From JAJCYL01 sp965206015 (GTDB taxonomy: Bacteria > Bacteroidota > Bacteroidia > Cytophagales > Cyclobacteriaceae): a stretch of DNA of 64,000 nucleotides. Below the pieces are notes generated by a model. That model made no database searches, was not told where the DNA came from, and was given only the letters and a program-made list of their open reading frames with translations. Position 1 is the first letter of the stretch, and each line of letters opens with the position of its first letter. Where the stretch lies: positions 124,001 to 188,000 of the forward strand of contig CBDBIW010000010.1 of the NCBI GenBank assembly GCA_965206015.1. The letters are read 5' to 3'. Below, piece by piece: positions 53,700 to 63,800 of this stretch. Made by a program: the position numbers and the translations under genes.

Positions 53700-56600
53700 A
53701 TGTGCCAGGTATTTAAAGAATATGCTGTATTTCTTGTGGTGATTAGCAGTCAATTGTTTTTTTTAACGAGCTGTCAAAAGGGTGTACGAGGAATCTCACT
53801 CGAACTAAAATCATCCGAGTCCTCGGGTGTAGTTTTCTCAAATGATATAGTGGAGTCTGATACTTTTAATTATTTCAATTTTCCTTATATCTACATGGGT
53901 GGCGGTGTTGCAATCGGAGACCTGAATAATGATAGCCTCTCCGATATATTGTTTACTGGCAACATGGTGAGTAATAGGCTATACCTCAATACAGGGGATC
54001 TTGAGTTTAAGGATATAACGAAAAAAGCCGGACTGTCAGGAGATCACCGATGGTATACCGGGGTGACAATGGCCGATATCAATTCTGACGGTTGGATGGA
54101 TATTTATTTGAGTGTATCAGGTAAAGAGAACACCCGGAATGAGCTTTATATCAACAATGGAGACCTGACTTTTACGGAAAGTGCTACACTTTTTGGAATT
54201 GACGACAAGAGTCCTTCTATCCAATCCACTTTTTTTGATTTTGATAGAGATGGTGATTTGGACCTGTTTGTAGGAAATTACCCAATTATTCCATTAAGTC
54301 TGGGCAATGAATATTATTTCAACCGGATAAAAGAGAATGAATATTCCTCTTCGTCACACCTTTACCGAAATAATGGAGATCAGACCTTTACCGATGTAAC
54401 CGCTGAAGCTGGAGTACAAAATTTTGGATTAACGCTTGGAGTTTTAGCCACTGATCTGAATAATGACGGATGGCAGGACCTATATATATCAAATGATTTT
54501 CAAGTACCCGATCATTTATATATTAATAATGCAGACGGGACTTTTTCCGACAGGCTTTCGGAATCTGTTCAGCATACTTCCATGTTTGGAATGGGTATCG
54601 ATGCTGCTGACTTTACAAATGATGGACTTTTAGATCTTGTTCAACTGGATATGGCACCAGATGACCATCGGAGAGCCAAGGTGAATATGGCTAGCATGAA
54701 TCCGGATAATTTTCGTGAAATCGTTGATTTTGGAGGCCATTACCAATACATGCAGAATAGCTTACAAACTAATAATGGTATATCTGACGGCATACCTATT
54801 TTCAGCGAAATCTCGAGATTTTCCGGAGTGTCAACTACTGATTGGAGTTGGGGGGTATTATTTGTAGATCTGGATAATGACACCAACAAGGATTTAATAA
54901 TTACAAACGGCATCCGCCGAGATATTAATAATAATGATGTTCTACGGCGTGACCGTAATCGGCTTGGTTCAAGAAAGATGAGTGTGGAAGACCTGCCAGG
55001 TGAAGCGTTGAATAATTACCTTTTTCAAAATTCAGGGGAATTTATATTCCATGATGTCAGTACTTCAGGGGGCTTCGGTCAAAAGGGATTTTCCAATGGT
55101 CTCGCTTATGGTGATCTTGATAATGATGGGGATTTGGATATTGTAACAAATAATTTGGACGCCCCGGCTTCGATTTTTGAAAATAAGCACACCGGCGTCA
55201 ATCATTATGTTGATTTTCAACTCATAGGGTCGGGGCAAAATCGATGGGCACTAGGTGCAAGAATTCTGATAAGGTATGGTAATGATGTACAGTTGCAAGA
55301 ACTGACATTGTCCAGAGGGTTTCAATCAAGTGTAGATCCAATGATTCATTTCGGATTAGGGCCTCAAACTCACATTGATGAAGTAGAAATAACATGGCCG
55401 GATGGAAGTAAGCTAAGCCTGGAAGATGTTGAAATTGATAAAACTATAACTATTAAACAAGGTCAAAACAATACAACGGAAGAAATAAATGAAATTGATT
55501 TGGCAGGAAAGAAGTTCAAGGATATAGCATTAGAATGCGGGGTGGATTTCAGGCATACCGAAGATCTTTATGATGATTTTGAAGTTGAGCCTCTCTTGCC
55601 ACATAAGAATTCTCATATCGGACCTAGCCTGGCTGTTGGTGACATTAATGCGGATGGTTTAGGCGACTTTTTCATAGGGAATGCCACCGGAAATCCGGGC
55701 TCCATGTATGTACAACAGGAGAATTTGACCTTTGAATTAATTGATGGACCATGGCAGTATGATAAAGAGTATGAAGATACTGGGGCTACATTTTTTGATG
55801 TTGATAACGATGGTGACAAAGATCTTTATGTAGTCAGCGGAGGAAACAACGTTGAGATTGATAATTTTGACTATCAGGATCGGTTGTACTTAAATGAGGA
55901 AGGAACATTTGTTAAGACCCAGCAGGTACTTCCTCAAATCAATATCAGTGGTAAAGTTGTAATTGCGGAAGATTATGATCTGGACGGGGATATGGACCTC
56001 TTTGTTGGAGGGAGAATAGTGCCGGGCCACTACCCCTATCCGGCGACTAGTCATATCTTGAGAAACGAAAGTCACGCACAAAGCGTAGGCAAGTTTTCAA
56101 TTGTGACGGAGTCAATAGCTCCTCAATTCGTTGAATTGGGCCTGGTGACGAGCGCAATTTGGGAGGACTTCAATGATGACGGCAGGCCTGACCTAATTGT
56201 TACAGGCGAATGGATGGCAATAAAATTTTTTGCAAATAATGAAGAGGGATTTGAAGATGTTAGCGACCAGGTAGGCATGTCAGACACAAAGGGGTGGTGG
56301 TATTCATTAAAATCAGTAGACATGGACGGAGATGGAGACAACGATATTGTTGCGGGAAACTTAGGTCTGAATTATAAGTACAAAACCAGTAGTGAATCCC
56401 CGTTTAGGATTTATGCCAATGATTTTGATGAAAACGGGAAGGAAGATATTGTATTAAGCTATGTAAAAAAAGGAAAGCAACTGCCGGTGCGCGGAAGGGA
56501 ATGTTCTTCCCAACAGGTACCAGCTATTGGTAAGAGATTCAAAACTTTTGAGGCCTTTGCCGATGCGGATTTAGTCGACATTTATGGTAGTAAGCCCCTT

Positions 56601-57050
56601 AAAAATTCACTTGAATATCAAACGAATACTTTCGCTCATGTATGGTTAGAGAATGACCTCAAAGAGGCGGGTAAATATATAGTACATCAACTACCGAATA
56701 AAGCCCAGTTTTCAGCTATCAATGCAATTGAGGTATTCGATATCGATAGCGATGAGAATCCGGATTTACTAATAGCAGGAAACTTATTGTCGGCTGAAGT
56801 TGAAACCCCGAGGAATGATGCCGGGGTTGGACTTGTGATTGTGAATTCTGGAAAGTCGGACTTGAAAGTACAGAACATGGAAGAAAATGATCTATTGGTA
56901 AGAGGAGAGGTTAAGCACATCCGAAAGATTGATTTGGGGCGTAATGGCCGAGAGGCATTCTTATTTGCCATTAATGATGGCTCCTTAAAGCTGATGGCCC
57001 CGAATCTGATTTCGAAAAGTATTGTTCTTCAAGAGGTAGCTGATAAATGA
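53700..57050 (+). CDS. VCBS/FG-GAP repeat lipoprotein with ASPIC/UnbV domain
   Basis: About 1116 residues. The preferred start at 53700 gives MCQVFKEYAVFLVVISSQLF and lipobox FLTSC; the ATG at 53649 lies inside a terminator stem. FG-GAP-type calcium-binding propeller repeats recur: DLNNDSLSDILF, DINSDGWMDIYL, DFDRDGDLDLFV, DLNNDGWQDLYI, DLDNDGDLDIVT. An ASPIC/UnbV domain (about residues 500-590, RWALGARILIRYGNDVQLQE, HFGLGPQTHIDEVEITWPDG) follows, then a second propeller. An extracellular or surface beta-propeller protein, likely binding or modifying the nutrient handled by the SusC/SusD pair. Its 3' end faces the truncated haloperoxidase gene. Confidence 0.9.
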   Translation: MCQVFKEYAVFLVVISSQLFFLTSCQKGVRGISLELKSSESSGVVFSNDIVESDTFNYFNFPYIYMGGGVAIGDLNNDSLSDILFTGNMVSNRLYLNTGDLEFKDITKKAGLSGDHRWYTGVTMADINSDGWMDIYLSVSGKENTRNELYINNGDLTFTESATLFGIDDKSPSIQSTFFDFDRDGDLDLFVGNYPIIPLSLGNEYYFNRIKENEYSSSSHLYRNNGDQTFTDVTAEAGVQNFGLTLGVLATDLNNDGWQDLYISNDFQVPDHLYINNADGTFSDRLSESVQHTSMFGMGIDAADFTNDGLLDLVQLDMAPDDHRRAKVNMASMNPDNFREIVDFGGHYQYMQNSLQTNNGISDGIPIFSEISRFSGVSTTDWSWGVLFVDLDNDTNKDLIITNGIRRDINNNDVLRRDRNRLGSRKMSVEDLPGEALNNYLFQNSGEFIFHDVSTSGGFGQKGFSNGLAYGDLDNDGDLDIVTNNLDAPASIFENKHTGVNHYVDFQLIGSGQNRWALGARILIRYGNDVQLQELTLSRGFQSSVDPMIHFGLGPQTHIDEVEITWPDGSKLSLEDVEIDKTITIKQGQNNTTEEINEIDLAGKKFKDIALECGVDFRHTEDLYDDFEVEPLLPHKNSHIGPSLAVGDINADGLGDFFIGNATGNPGSMYVQQENLTFELIDGPWQYDKEYEDTGATFFDVDNDGDKDLYVVSGGNNVEIDNFDYQDRLYLNEEGTFVKTQQVLPQINISGKVVIAEDYDLDGDMDLFVGGRIVPGHYPYPATSHILRNESHAQSVGKFSIVTESIAPQFVELGLVTSAIWEDFNDDGRPDLIVTGEWMAIKFFANNEEGFEDVSDQVGMSDTKGWWYSLKSVDMDGDGDNDIVAGNLGLNYKYKTSSESPFRIYANDFDENGKEDIVLSYVKKGKQLPVRGRECSSQQVPAIGKRFKTFEAFADADLVDIYGSKPLKNSLEYQTNTFAHVWLENDLKEAGKYIVHQLPNKAQFSAINAIEVFDIDSDENPDLLIAGNLLSAEVETPRNDAGVGLVIVNSGKSDLKVQNMEENDLLVRGEVKHIRKIDLGRNGREAFLFAINDGSLKLMAPNLISKSIVLQEVADK

Positions 57051-57111
57051 CTGTATAAAGATTGGCTGGGTAAAGTCCACTATTGTGATTTAATGCCATT
57101 AAGATAAGGCT

Positions 57112-58224
57112 TCAAAGGGTTTTATAGGCCATGGAGTATCTGACAAGAGGTTTGATTTTATGACCTCGACCTGGGTCGCCGCCTTCCAGAAACTTGTAAT
57201 AGTTATGGTAGTCCTCCAGGGAGCGGGGTAGCTCCGGGGTATTGCCAACAGATGCCGGTGATATGTCCCACATTACACTATCACGAGGATCTAAGTGCGA
57301 CGCCCAGACAGGAACCATTTCAAAGCCCCATTGATATTCGGTGGGAAGGCTGCCTCCGCTTTTCGGGTTAATATAGGGAGGTGGCCCAGGGTCATGATAA
57401 ACACGGTATTCGTTGTCATCCCTCTGATAGGTAGTCACCTGGTCTTCATTCAATGAAAACGGAATAACATTTCCCCATTCCGCGCCCAGGAACTGAGGTG
57501 CGTCAGTCACTATCTCATTTCCGCTTTGGTCAATCAGTAGTTCCAGACCCAATGTCTGCCATCTATTTGGATTTTTCAAATCTGGATTGCCTCTTTTATC
57601 GGGAATAAGCATGGGATTTACCGTTTCGTAATAACGACTTTCATAATCCCGTGCTTCATTTGAACCGTCTTTTAGCCCAAACTTTATCAGGTTTTTGGCC
57701 AGGTAATTTCCCAAAGCTGCAGGGCTTCCTTTTTTATAATTGGTAAACCTATTCAAAATGTCATAGCCCAAACTATTCATTAATTTCTTCGACAATCCTC
57801 TGGTCAATTTATTTCCTGGAGAAGATTTAAAACGATGAGTTATCAATCTGTAAGCTGCATAACTCATGGCCTCCTCTCTGGCCCGTTTAATGTCGTTTGG
57901 TTTGCTAATTCCCACAAATTGACACTCGAATCCTCCAACTGTATTGCCTAAAAAAAAGGGATTTGCGCTATCATCGAAAACAGCCCAGGCATCATATAAT
58001 GCAATTGACGTATGAAATAAATTTCTGGCATGCACTGTAGGCCTTGCATAATCATGCCGTATGGCTTCCAACAGCACTTCATTCCATTGTCTCGCTACAG
58101 AATATTGCCCATTCAACAATTCTGGGAATATTAGACATGCACTAATGGTCAGATATTTGATCATTGATTCGATTGGAATGTTTGGTTGGTTCTCTAGGCA
58201 GGTTCTATAAATTGATTTTTCCAT
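57112..58224 (-). pseudogene. haloperoxidase-like gene, 3'-truncated copy
   Basis: Residues 1-358 match the gene at 1144-3114 exactly up to GDPGRGHKI, then 12 foreign codons (PLVRYSMAYKTL) precede a stop. The catalytic PAP2 domain (residues 530-630 in the intact copy) is completely missing, so no activity is expected. Identity ends at 57152, the edge of the inverted repeat. Its promoter region is the same as that of the intact copy. Confidence 0.9.
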
Positions 58225-59133
58225 TTTCTCAAAAAGACAAAACTCTTTTTTATTTTTTTTTGAGAAAAATCACTTTCCAAAGAAAGTAAAACTTGTTGTG
58301 GTTTTACTGAAAAGTATTGAAGTTTTATCCAGCTGTTTATCAGTAGATTATTTTTAGTCTTTTAATTTGTTCATACCTGAATAAGCTGCAAGTTAAGTTG
58401 ATTAATCCTATTATTCCAGTGGCTCTCACCATAGGTGAACTGATGCGTCTGTCAGGCTACAGGTGTTAATGAACTTAGAAGTGCCGATGAGGGAAAATCA
58501 AAACAACTCTCCAAAACAACCCTGTAGCTTTAGGAAAACCAGAAAAAGAATAGCACCTCTTTTCTCTCCGCTCTGTGGCCAATTGATGATTTGCAGGAAT
58601 TATGCGAAAACTTCTCAGGGGTTTAACACTGGAATCCTGTCAAAAACAACTGCACTGACAGTGATTCAATATAGCAATAAAGCATAGTCAATTAATGATC
58701 AATAAGCTGATTTTTGGAAGTCCCCTTGTGTACGTTAATGAAACTTCTATCTTTGTTAAGATAAAGAGCATATTAAACTTTATGTATCTTATAATCTCCT
58801 TGTCAGGTGGGTATTAATGAGTCGGATTAAAGTAAAAGACTGTAATAAAGTAAAAGAGTGTCATAGTAATATCGACTTTGATTTGTGGGAAGGTTTTCGT
58901 AGCGGATGCCGCAAATCATTTAAAACAATCTATGAAGATAACATTAAGACTTTATTAAGCTATGGCTATAGACTGACGACTGACCGTCAGTTAGTGGAAG
59001 ACTGTCTGCAAGATATGTTTATTCAGTTATGGGACGGTCGACATAAGATTCAAATCAGTAAGTCAATCAGGTCCTATCTATTAATTTCATTTCGCAGAAG
59101 AATCTTTAAGCAATTAAGTCAGGAACATAAGTT
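57152..59133 (-). repeat. right arm of the 1982-bp inverted repeat
   Basis: Reverse complement of 235-2216 with two base differences found (58658, 58746). It holds the 5' part of the haloperoxidase gene (minus strand), the divergent intergenic region, and the first 105 codons of the sigma gene (plus strand), which continues intact beyond the arm. Confidence 0.95.
58225..58816. promoter_or_regulatory. divergent intergenic region, intact-sigma copy
   Basis: Same sequence as 552-1143 in reverse. Upstream of sigma the bases TTAAGATAAAGAGCA at 58754-58768 and an A/T-rich stretch to 58816 should carry the promoter; a GGTGGGT at 58806-58812 may contribute to ribosome binding. The 74-codon plus-strand frame at 58463-58687 is the twin of the one at 681-905. 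Confidence 0.4.
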
Positions 59134-59404
59134 TAATGATTATTCCGACCTGGAGAATTTAAGTATCATTCCCGAGGCTTATGTCACATTTCAATTGAAT
59201 GAGACCCGGTATTTGTTAAGAAAAGCAATAAGATCACTGACCTCCCGGCAACAGGAAATTCTTTTTCTTAAATTTAATTTGGGTTTCAGGAATGAAGAGA
59301 TCTCCGACACCATGAACCTCTCGGTTAAGAGTGTCTACAATTTGGTTTCCACTTCAATCAGGAGATTGAAACAAGAATACCTTGTAACCCTAAACTCAAA
59401 GTAG
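58817..59404 (+). CDS. ECF RNA polymerase sigma factor (FecI-like)
   Basis: A 195-residue ECF sigma. Region 2: GCRKSFKTIYEDNIKTLLSY, LVEDCLQDMFIQLWDGRHKI; region 4: LTSRQQEILFLKFNLGFRNE, EISDTMNLSVKSVYNLVSTS. Intact counterpart of the cut gene at 235-551. It precedes its own FecR and SusC genes, so it should respond to that receptor. The first 105 codons lie in the inverted repeat, the rest are unique. Confidence 0.92.
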   Translation: MSRIKVKDCNKVKECHSNIDFDLWEGFRSGCRKSFKTIYEDNIKTLLSYGYRLTTDRQLVEDCLQDMFIQLWDGRHKIQISKSIRSYLLISFRRRIFKQLSQEHKFNDYSDLENLSIIPEAYVTFQLNETRYLLRKAIRSLTSRQQEILFLKFNLGFRNEEISDTMNLSVKSVYNLVSTSIRRLKQEYLVTLNSK

Positions 59405-59497
59405 GGAATCACTACTACAGTTTTATTTTAATCTGTGCTGCACTACTTCTTTTCAAGGAGTATGATAAAAATATTCACAAGAGGCTGGTGAGATTTC

Positions 59498-59533
59498 CTA
59501 AATAATTTACTCCTTCTAAATAATTTACTCCTT
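59498..59533 (+). repeat. 18-bp tandem duplication in the sigma-FecR spacer
   Basis: CTAAATAATTTACTCCTT occurs twice head to tail (59498-59515, 59516-59533), ending about 30 bases before the FecR start. The duplicated unit includes CTCCTT, complementary to nothing obvious on the coding strand, so it is not a ribosome site. It may alter spacing of a regulatory site. Confidence 0.6.
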
Positions 59534-59564
59534 CAATATATACATCGTAAACCGTATTACTGAT

Positions 59565-60641
59565 TTGAAGAATTTCAACTCTTTAAAGGACTTAATTGAA
59601 GATTCGGATTTTATGGACTGGGTCCACAACCCGGGCAAAGCACCTGATCTCAAATGGACTGCCTGGGTTCAGGAAAACCCGGAAAGGGAGGAAATGATTG
59701 AGAATGCCAGGGAGATATTGCTTGCTCTCCGCACAGAGTTCAGTCCGGATGAGATTAGTCCTGTCAAAATTGAGAGGATTTGGCAAAGGATTCAATCTGC
59801 AACAGATGATAAACGTTCTGCTGATTTTATTGCTGATTCTTTGCCTGATGAGGCTTATGCAGAGAGAAGTGGGGCAGCATCAAAATATTCCGGGAAAACA
59901 TACTACCTGGTGGCAGCTGTCACATCGCTTTTACTTTGTATTTTGATTTTTCTGGGAGAGAGTTTTAGGGGTGAAAGTAAAACACAGGAGATTGTGTATA
60001 CTTCAAAACATAATCCTCTTGGTCAAAAATCAAAGATTCAATTGCCAGATGGGTCTGTGGTTTTTCTTAATTCAGAAAGTACTATTGAATTCGTTCAGGG
60101 ATTTAGCGATAGTACCCGAACTGTGCGGCTTGCAGGTGAGGGGTTTTTTGAGATTGCAAAAGACCCGCTAAGACCCTTCATTGTAGAGGTGAGCGGCCTG
60201 AAGGTTGAAGCGTTAGGTACTTCGTTTAACATTCAATCATTTCATAGATCCAATGTTGAAATCCGGCTGTCTTCCGGGATTATTGCTGTATGGGTTACGG
60301 GTACTTTATCAGATGTCCAACTAAAGCCGGGAGAAATGGTATCGTGGGTAGAAGGCTCAAGTGATTTGGATATTGAAATGATACAGCCCAACAAGATTGG
60401 TAGATGGAAAGATGGTTATCTAGTCTTCAGGGACGACAGGTTCACTGAAGTTGTTAAAACACTGGAACGATGGTATGATGTACAGATTAGTTTCTCAGAG
60501 AGAGACTTTGGAGGGAAAACCTGTACGGCCGAATTTGACAACGAGAATTTGAGGAATGTACTGGAAAGTTTAAGTTATTCGGTGGGTTTCCAGTATGACC
60601 TGAATGGCATGAATGTAAAAATTCGTCCTGACCAAAGGTAA
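59565..60641 (+). CDS. FecR-type anti-sigma factor
   Basis: A 358-residue membrane-anchored sigma regulator. Cytoplasmic part about 1-110, one helix near 118-135 (YYLVAAVTSLLLCILIFLGE), then the periplasmic FecR domain (KIQLPDGSVVFLNSESTIEF, LAGEGFFEIAKDPLRPFIVE, ALGTSFNIQSF) and the DUF4974-type end. Start is TTG at 59565 (MKNFNSLKDLIEDSDFMDWV); ATG at 59613 would delete conserved N-terminal residues. Belongs with the sigma gene at 58817. Confidence 0.88.
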   Translation: MKNFNSLKDLIEDSDFMDWVHNPGKAPDLKWTAWVQENPEREEMIENAREILLALRTEFSPDEISPVKIERIWQRIQSATDDKRSADFIADSLPDEAYAERSGAASKYSGKTYYLVAAVTSLLLCILIFLGESFRGESKTQEIVYTSKHNPLGQKSKIQLPDGSVVFLNSESTIEFVQGFSDSTRTVRLAGEGFFEIAKDPLRPFIVEVSGLKVEALGTSFNIQSFHRSNVEIRLSSGIIAVWVTGTLSDVQLKPGEMVSWVEGSSDLDIEMIQPNKIGRWKDGYLVFRDDRFTEVVKTLERWYDVQISFSERDFGGKTCTAEFDNENLRNVLESLSYSVGFQYDLNGMNVKIRPDQR

Positions 60642-60718
60642 TAAAGAAGTTAAATTATGTATCACTAAAAATATCATACAATGAACACTTATGACACTTC
60701 CCAGATAGCTGCGAGTAA

Positions 60719-60753
60719 AGCCTGTTGATGAAATAAGCAGCATTCAACAGGCT
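60719..60753 (+). terminator. hairpin between second FecR and SusC genes
   Basis: AGCCTGTTGA pairs perfectly with TCAACAGGCT around a 15-base loop. No T run follows. It lies 54 bases before the SusC ATG, the same position as the hairpin at 48538 in the other locus; the sequences are unrelated. Confidence 0.5.
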
Positions 60754-60807
60754 CACCCACAACTAAAAAAACAACTAAAAAAAATGGTTTAATTAAAACA
60801 CTAAATT

Positions 60808-63800
60808 ATGAAATCCTGTTTTAAACTAATAATTCTGAAATTGTCACAGTATACTTTCTTGTCCCTTTTGACCCTATGCCTTTCAATGCCAACACTGTTG
60901 GCAGAAAAAGGATTTGCACAAAACAAAAGTGTGAAAGAGATAACTGTGCAGCTAAAGAAAAGTCATGTTACAGTTGAGAAAGTTTTTAAAACTATCACTT
61001 CCCAGACAGACTTTACATTCAATTACAGCAAGGAGTTGATTGATATCTATCAACGAGTGAGCCTCTCTATTGGAGAATTCAGCGTTGAAGAAGCACTACT
61101 ACAATTATCAAAAGAAGCCAGCCTTTCCTTTCGCCAGGTGAATAATACTATAAGCGTAAAACCGATACAATCCGAAAAAGATAAACCGCTGGAGATTAAG
61201 GTCCGGGAGGACATTAAAGTTAGCGGGAAAGTTTCGGATGAAAACGGCCAGGGTCTACCTGGAGTGAGTGTTGTGGTGAAGGAATCAACTACGGGCACAA
61301 TCACTGACAGCGAAGGCATCTATAGTATCAATGCAGATGAAAGTGCCATACTGGTATTTAGCTACATAGGTTATGAAACCCGGGAATTAGCAATCGCCGG
61401 CCGTAGCATTGTTGACATTTCCATGACACCGGATGTTGCTCAATTGGAAGAAATTGTGGTGATTGGTTATGGAAGCGTTAACAAATCTGATTTAACCGGG
61501 TCTGTCAATTCGATACAGGGAGACAAACTAAATACAGTTTCGCAAGTATCACTTGACCAGGCCATACAGGGCAGAATCCCAGGTGTACAGGTGACTCAAG
61601 CCAGTGCTGAACCAGGGGGAGCATTTTCAATCAGGATTCGAGGAACGAATTCTATTACTGCAGGTAATGAACCTTTATTTGTAGTTGACGGACTTCCTGG
61701 TGTGAATCCAGGAAATGCTTTAAATATGTCCGATATCCAATCGATAGAAGTTCTTAAAGATGCGTCAGCCACGGCAATATATGGTGCCAGGGGTTCAAAT
61801 GGAGTTATACTCATATCAACCAAACAGGGTAAAAAAGGTTCTCCTTTGCAGATTAGTTATGATGCGTCTGTAGGTGTTCAAAATGTAGCTAAAAAACTTG
61901 ATTTGTTGAATACTCAGGAGTACATACAATTTTATAATGAAGTGCATGTTGACCGAGGGAACGAAGCACCATTTAGCCAACAAGATATTGCTGCCGCTGG
62001 CTCGGGCACAGATTGGCAGGATGAGATATTACGCACTGCATTGATGACTGAACACCGCCTTTCATTTTCAGGAGGATCGAACGATACTCAATACTATTTA
62101 TCGTTAGATTATTTTAATCAGGAGGGAATAGTTTTAAGTACAGGTCATAAGAAATATGTAGGAAGAATTAATCTTATTCATTCTTTTGGTCAAAATTTCA
62201 AGGTAGGGATTAATCTCCAAAATAGCGTAAATTTTAGAAATTCAGTTCCTTTAGGAACCGGAGTGAATATAGAGTCAGGTGTAATTGCTACAGCTTTACA
62301 GTTACCTCCTACTTTACCTGTATTCGATGACCAAGGGAATTTTTCTATTAGTTTGCAGGATTTAAGTAATTCTGTAGCACAAGCAAAAACAGTTATAGAT
62401 GATACCGAAACCAGGCGTTTATTTGGAAACGTTTTCGTGGAGTATCAAATACTGAAAAATTTAAGCACTAAAGTTAACTTAGGATATAATCAATCTTCAT
62501 CACTGGGAGACTTCTTTTTCAACACGGTTACCCAGAGAGGAATCCTGAATGAAGGTCAGGCTACCAAAAGTTTAAATGAGGAAAATGATTATTTGTTTGA
62601 ATTTACAACACAATATGACAACACTTTCAATGAAAGTCAGTTCAAAATTATTGGAGGTTATTCATTTCAAAGATTTCAGAGATCTGGGTTTAATGCTAGT
62701 GCCCAAAACTTCCCTACTACCTCATTCAGTTCGAATAACTTAGGTGCGGGAGACCCAACCCAGTTTGGGGCCTCGTCTTCAAGATCAGAGAATACACTTG
62801 TTTCTGGTTTCGGAAGAGCGAATTATAATTTTGGTGATAAGTATTTATTAACTGCAACATTTAGGGCTGACGGATCTTCTCGATTTGGTGAATCTTCAAA
62901 AGTTGCCTACTTCCCGTCAGGGGCTGTGGCCTGGCGTATTTCGAACGAACCATTTTTTTCAGGAGATGATTTGTTAGGTGGTATTTCTGAACTGAAACTT
63001 CGGGCAAGTTACGGTATCAGTGGAAATCAGGAAATTGGCAATGCCAGATCGTTGGTACTATTGAGTAGTGGACCTATCGCTGTTTTTGACGGCATAGAGG
63101 TTCAATCTATCGCTCCGACACAACTGGCTAATCCTGATCTCAAATGGGAAACAACGCGGTCATTCGATGTAGGAATAGATTTCGAAATCTTGAATGGACG
63201 TATTGCAGGCTCCCTTGATTATTTCCAGAATAAAACCAAAGACCTATTGCTGGCTTTACCAATACCAACAACAACTGGTTTTCAAAGCTCTTTACAAAAT
63301 GTTGGTGATACAAAAAATAGCGGTCTTGAAATTAATATCAGCTCCCGGAACCTTACTGGGGATTTTTCATGGTCAACAGATTTCAATTTTGCAACTTTAA
63401 AAAATGAAGTTACGAATTTGGGTGAGTTGCCCCGGATTCTTCAGGGTGGTTTAAGGTTCTTAGGGGACATTACAATTTTAGATATTGGGAACCCTATTAA
63501 TTCTTATTTTGGTTACCAGTTTGATGGAGTATTTCAATCTCAACAGGATATAGATAGTTCACCAGTGCAGGCAAATGCCATTCCGGGTGGTCGAAAGTTT
63601 AGAGATATAAATGAAGACGGGGAGGTTAATGATGAAGACAGAACTATTTTAGGAGACCCTTTTCCTGATTTTACACTTGGATTAAATAATACACTTGATT
63701 ACAAGAATTTTAAATTGGATCTCTTTCTTGAAGGAAGGTTTGGTTTTGAATTGGCTAATTTTACCAATATTGATTCAGAAAACCCAATTGATGACTTAAG

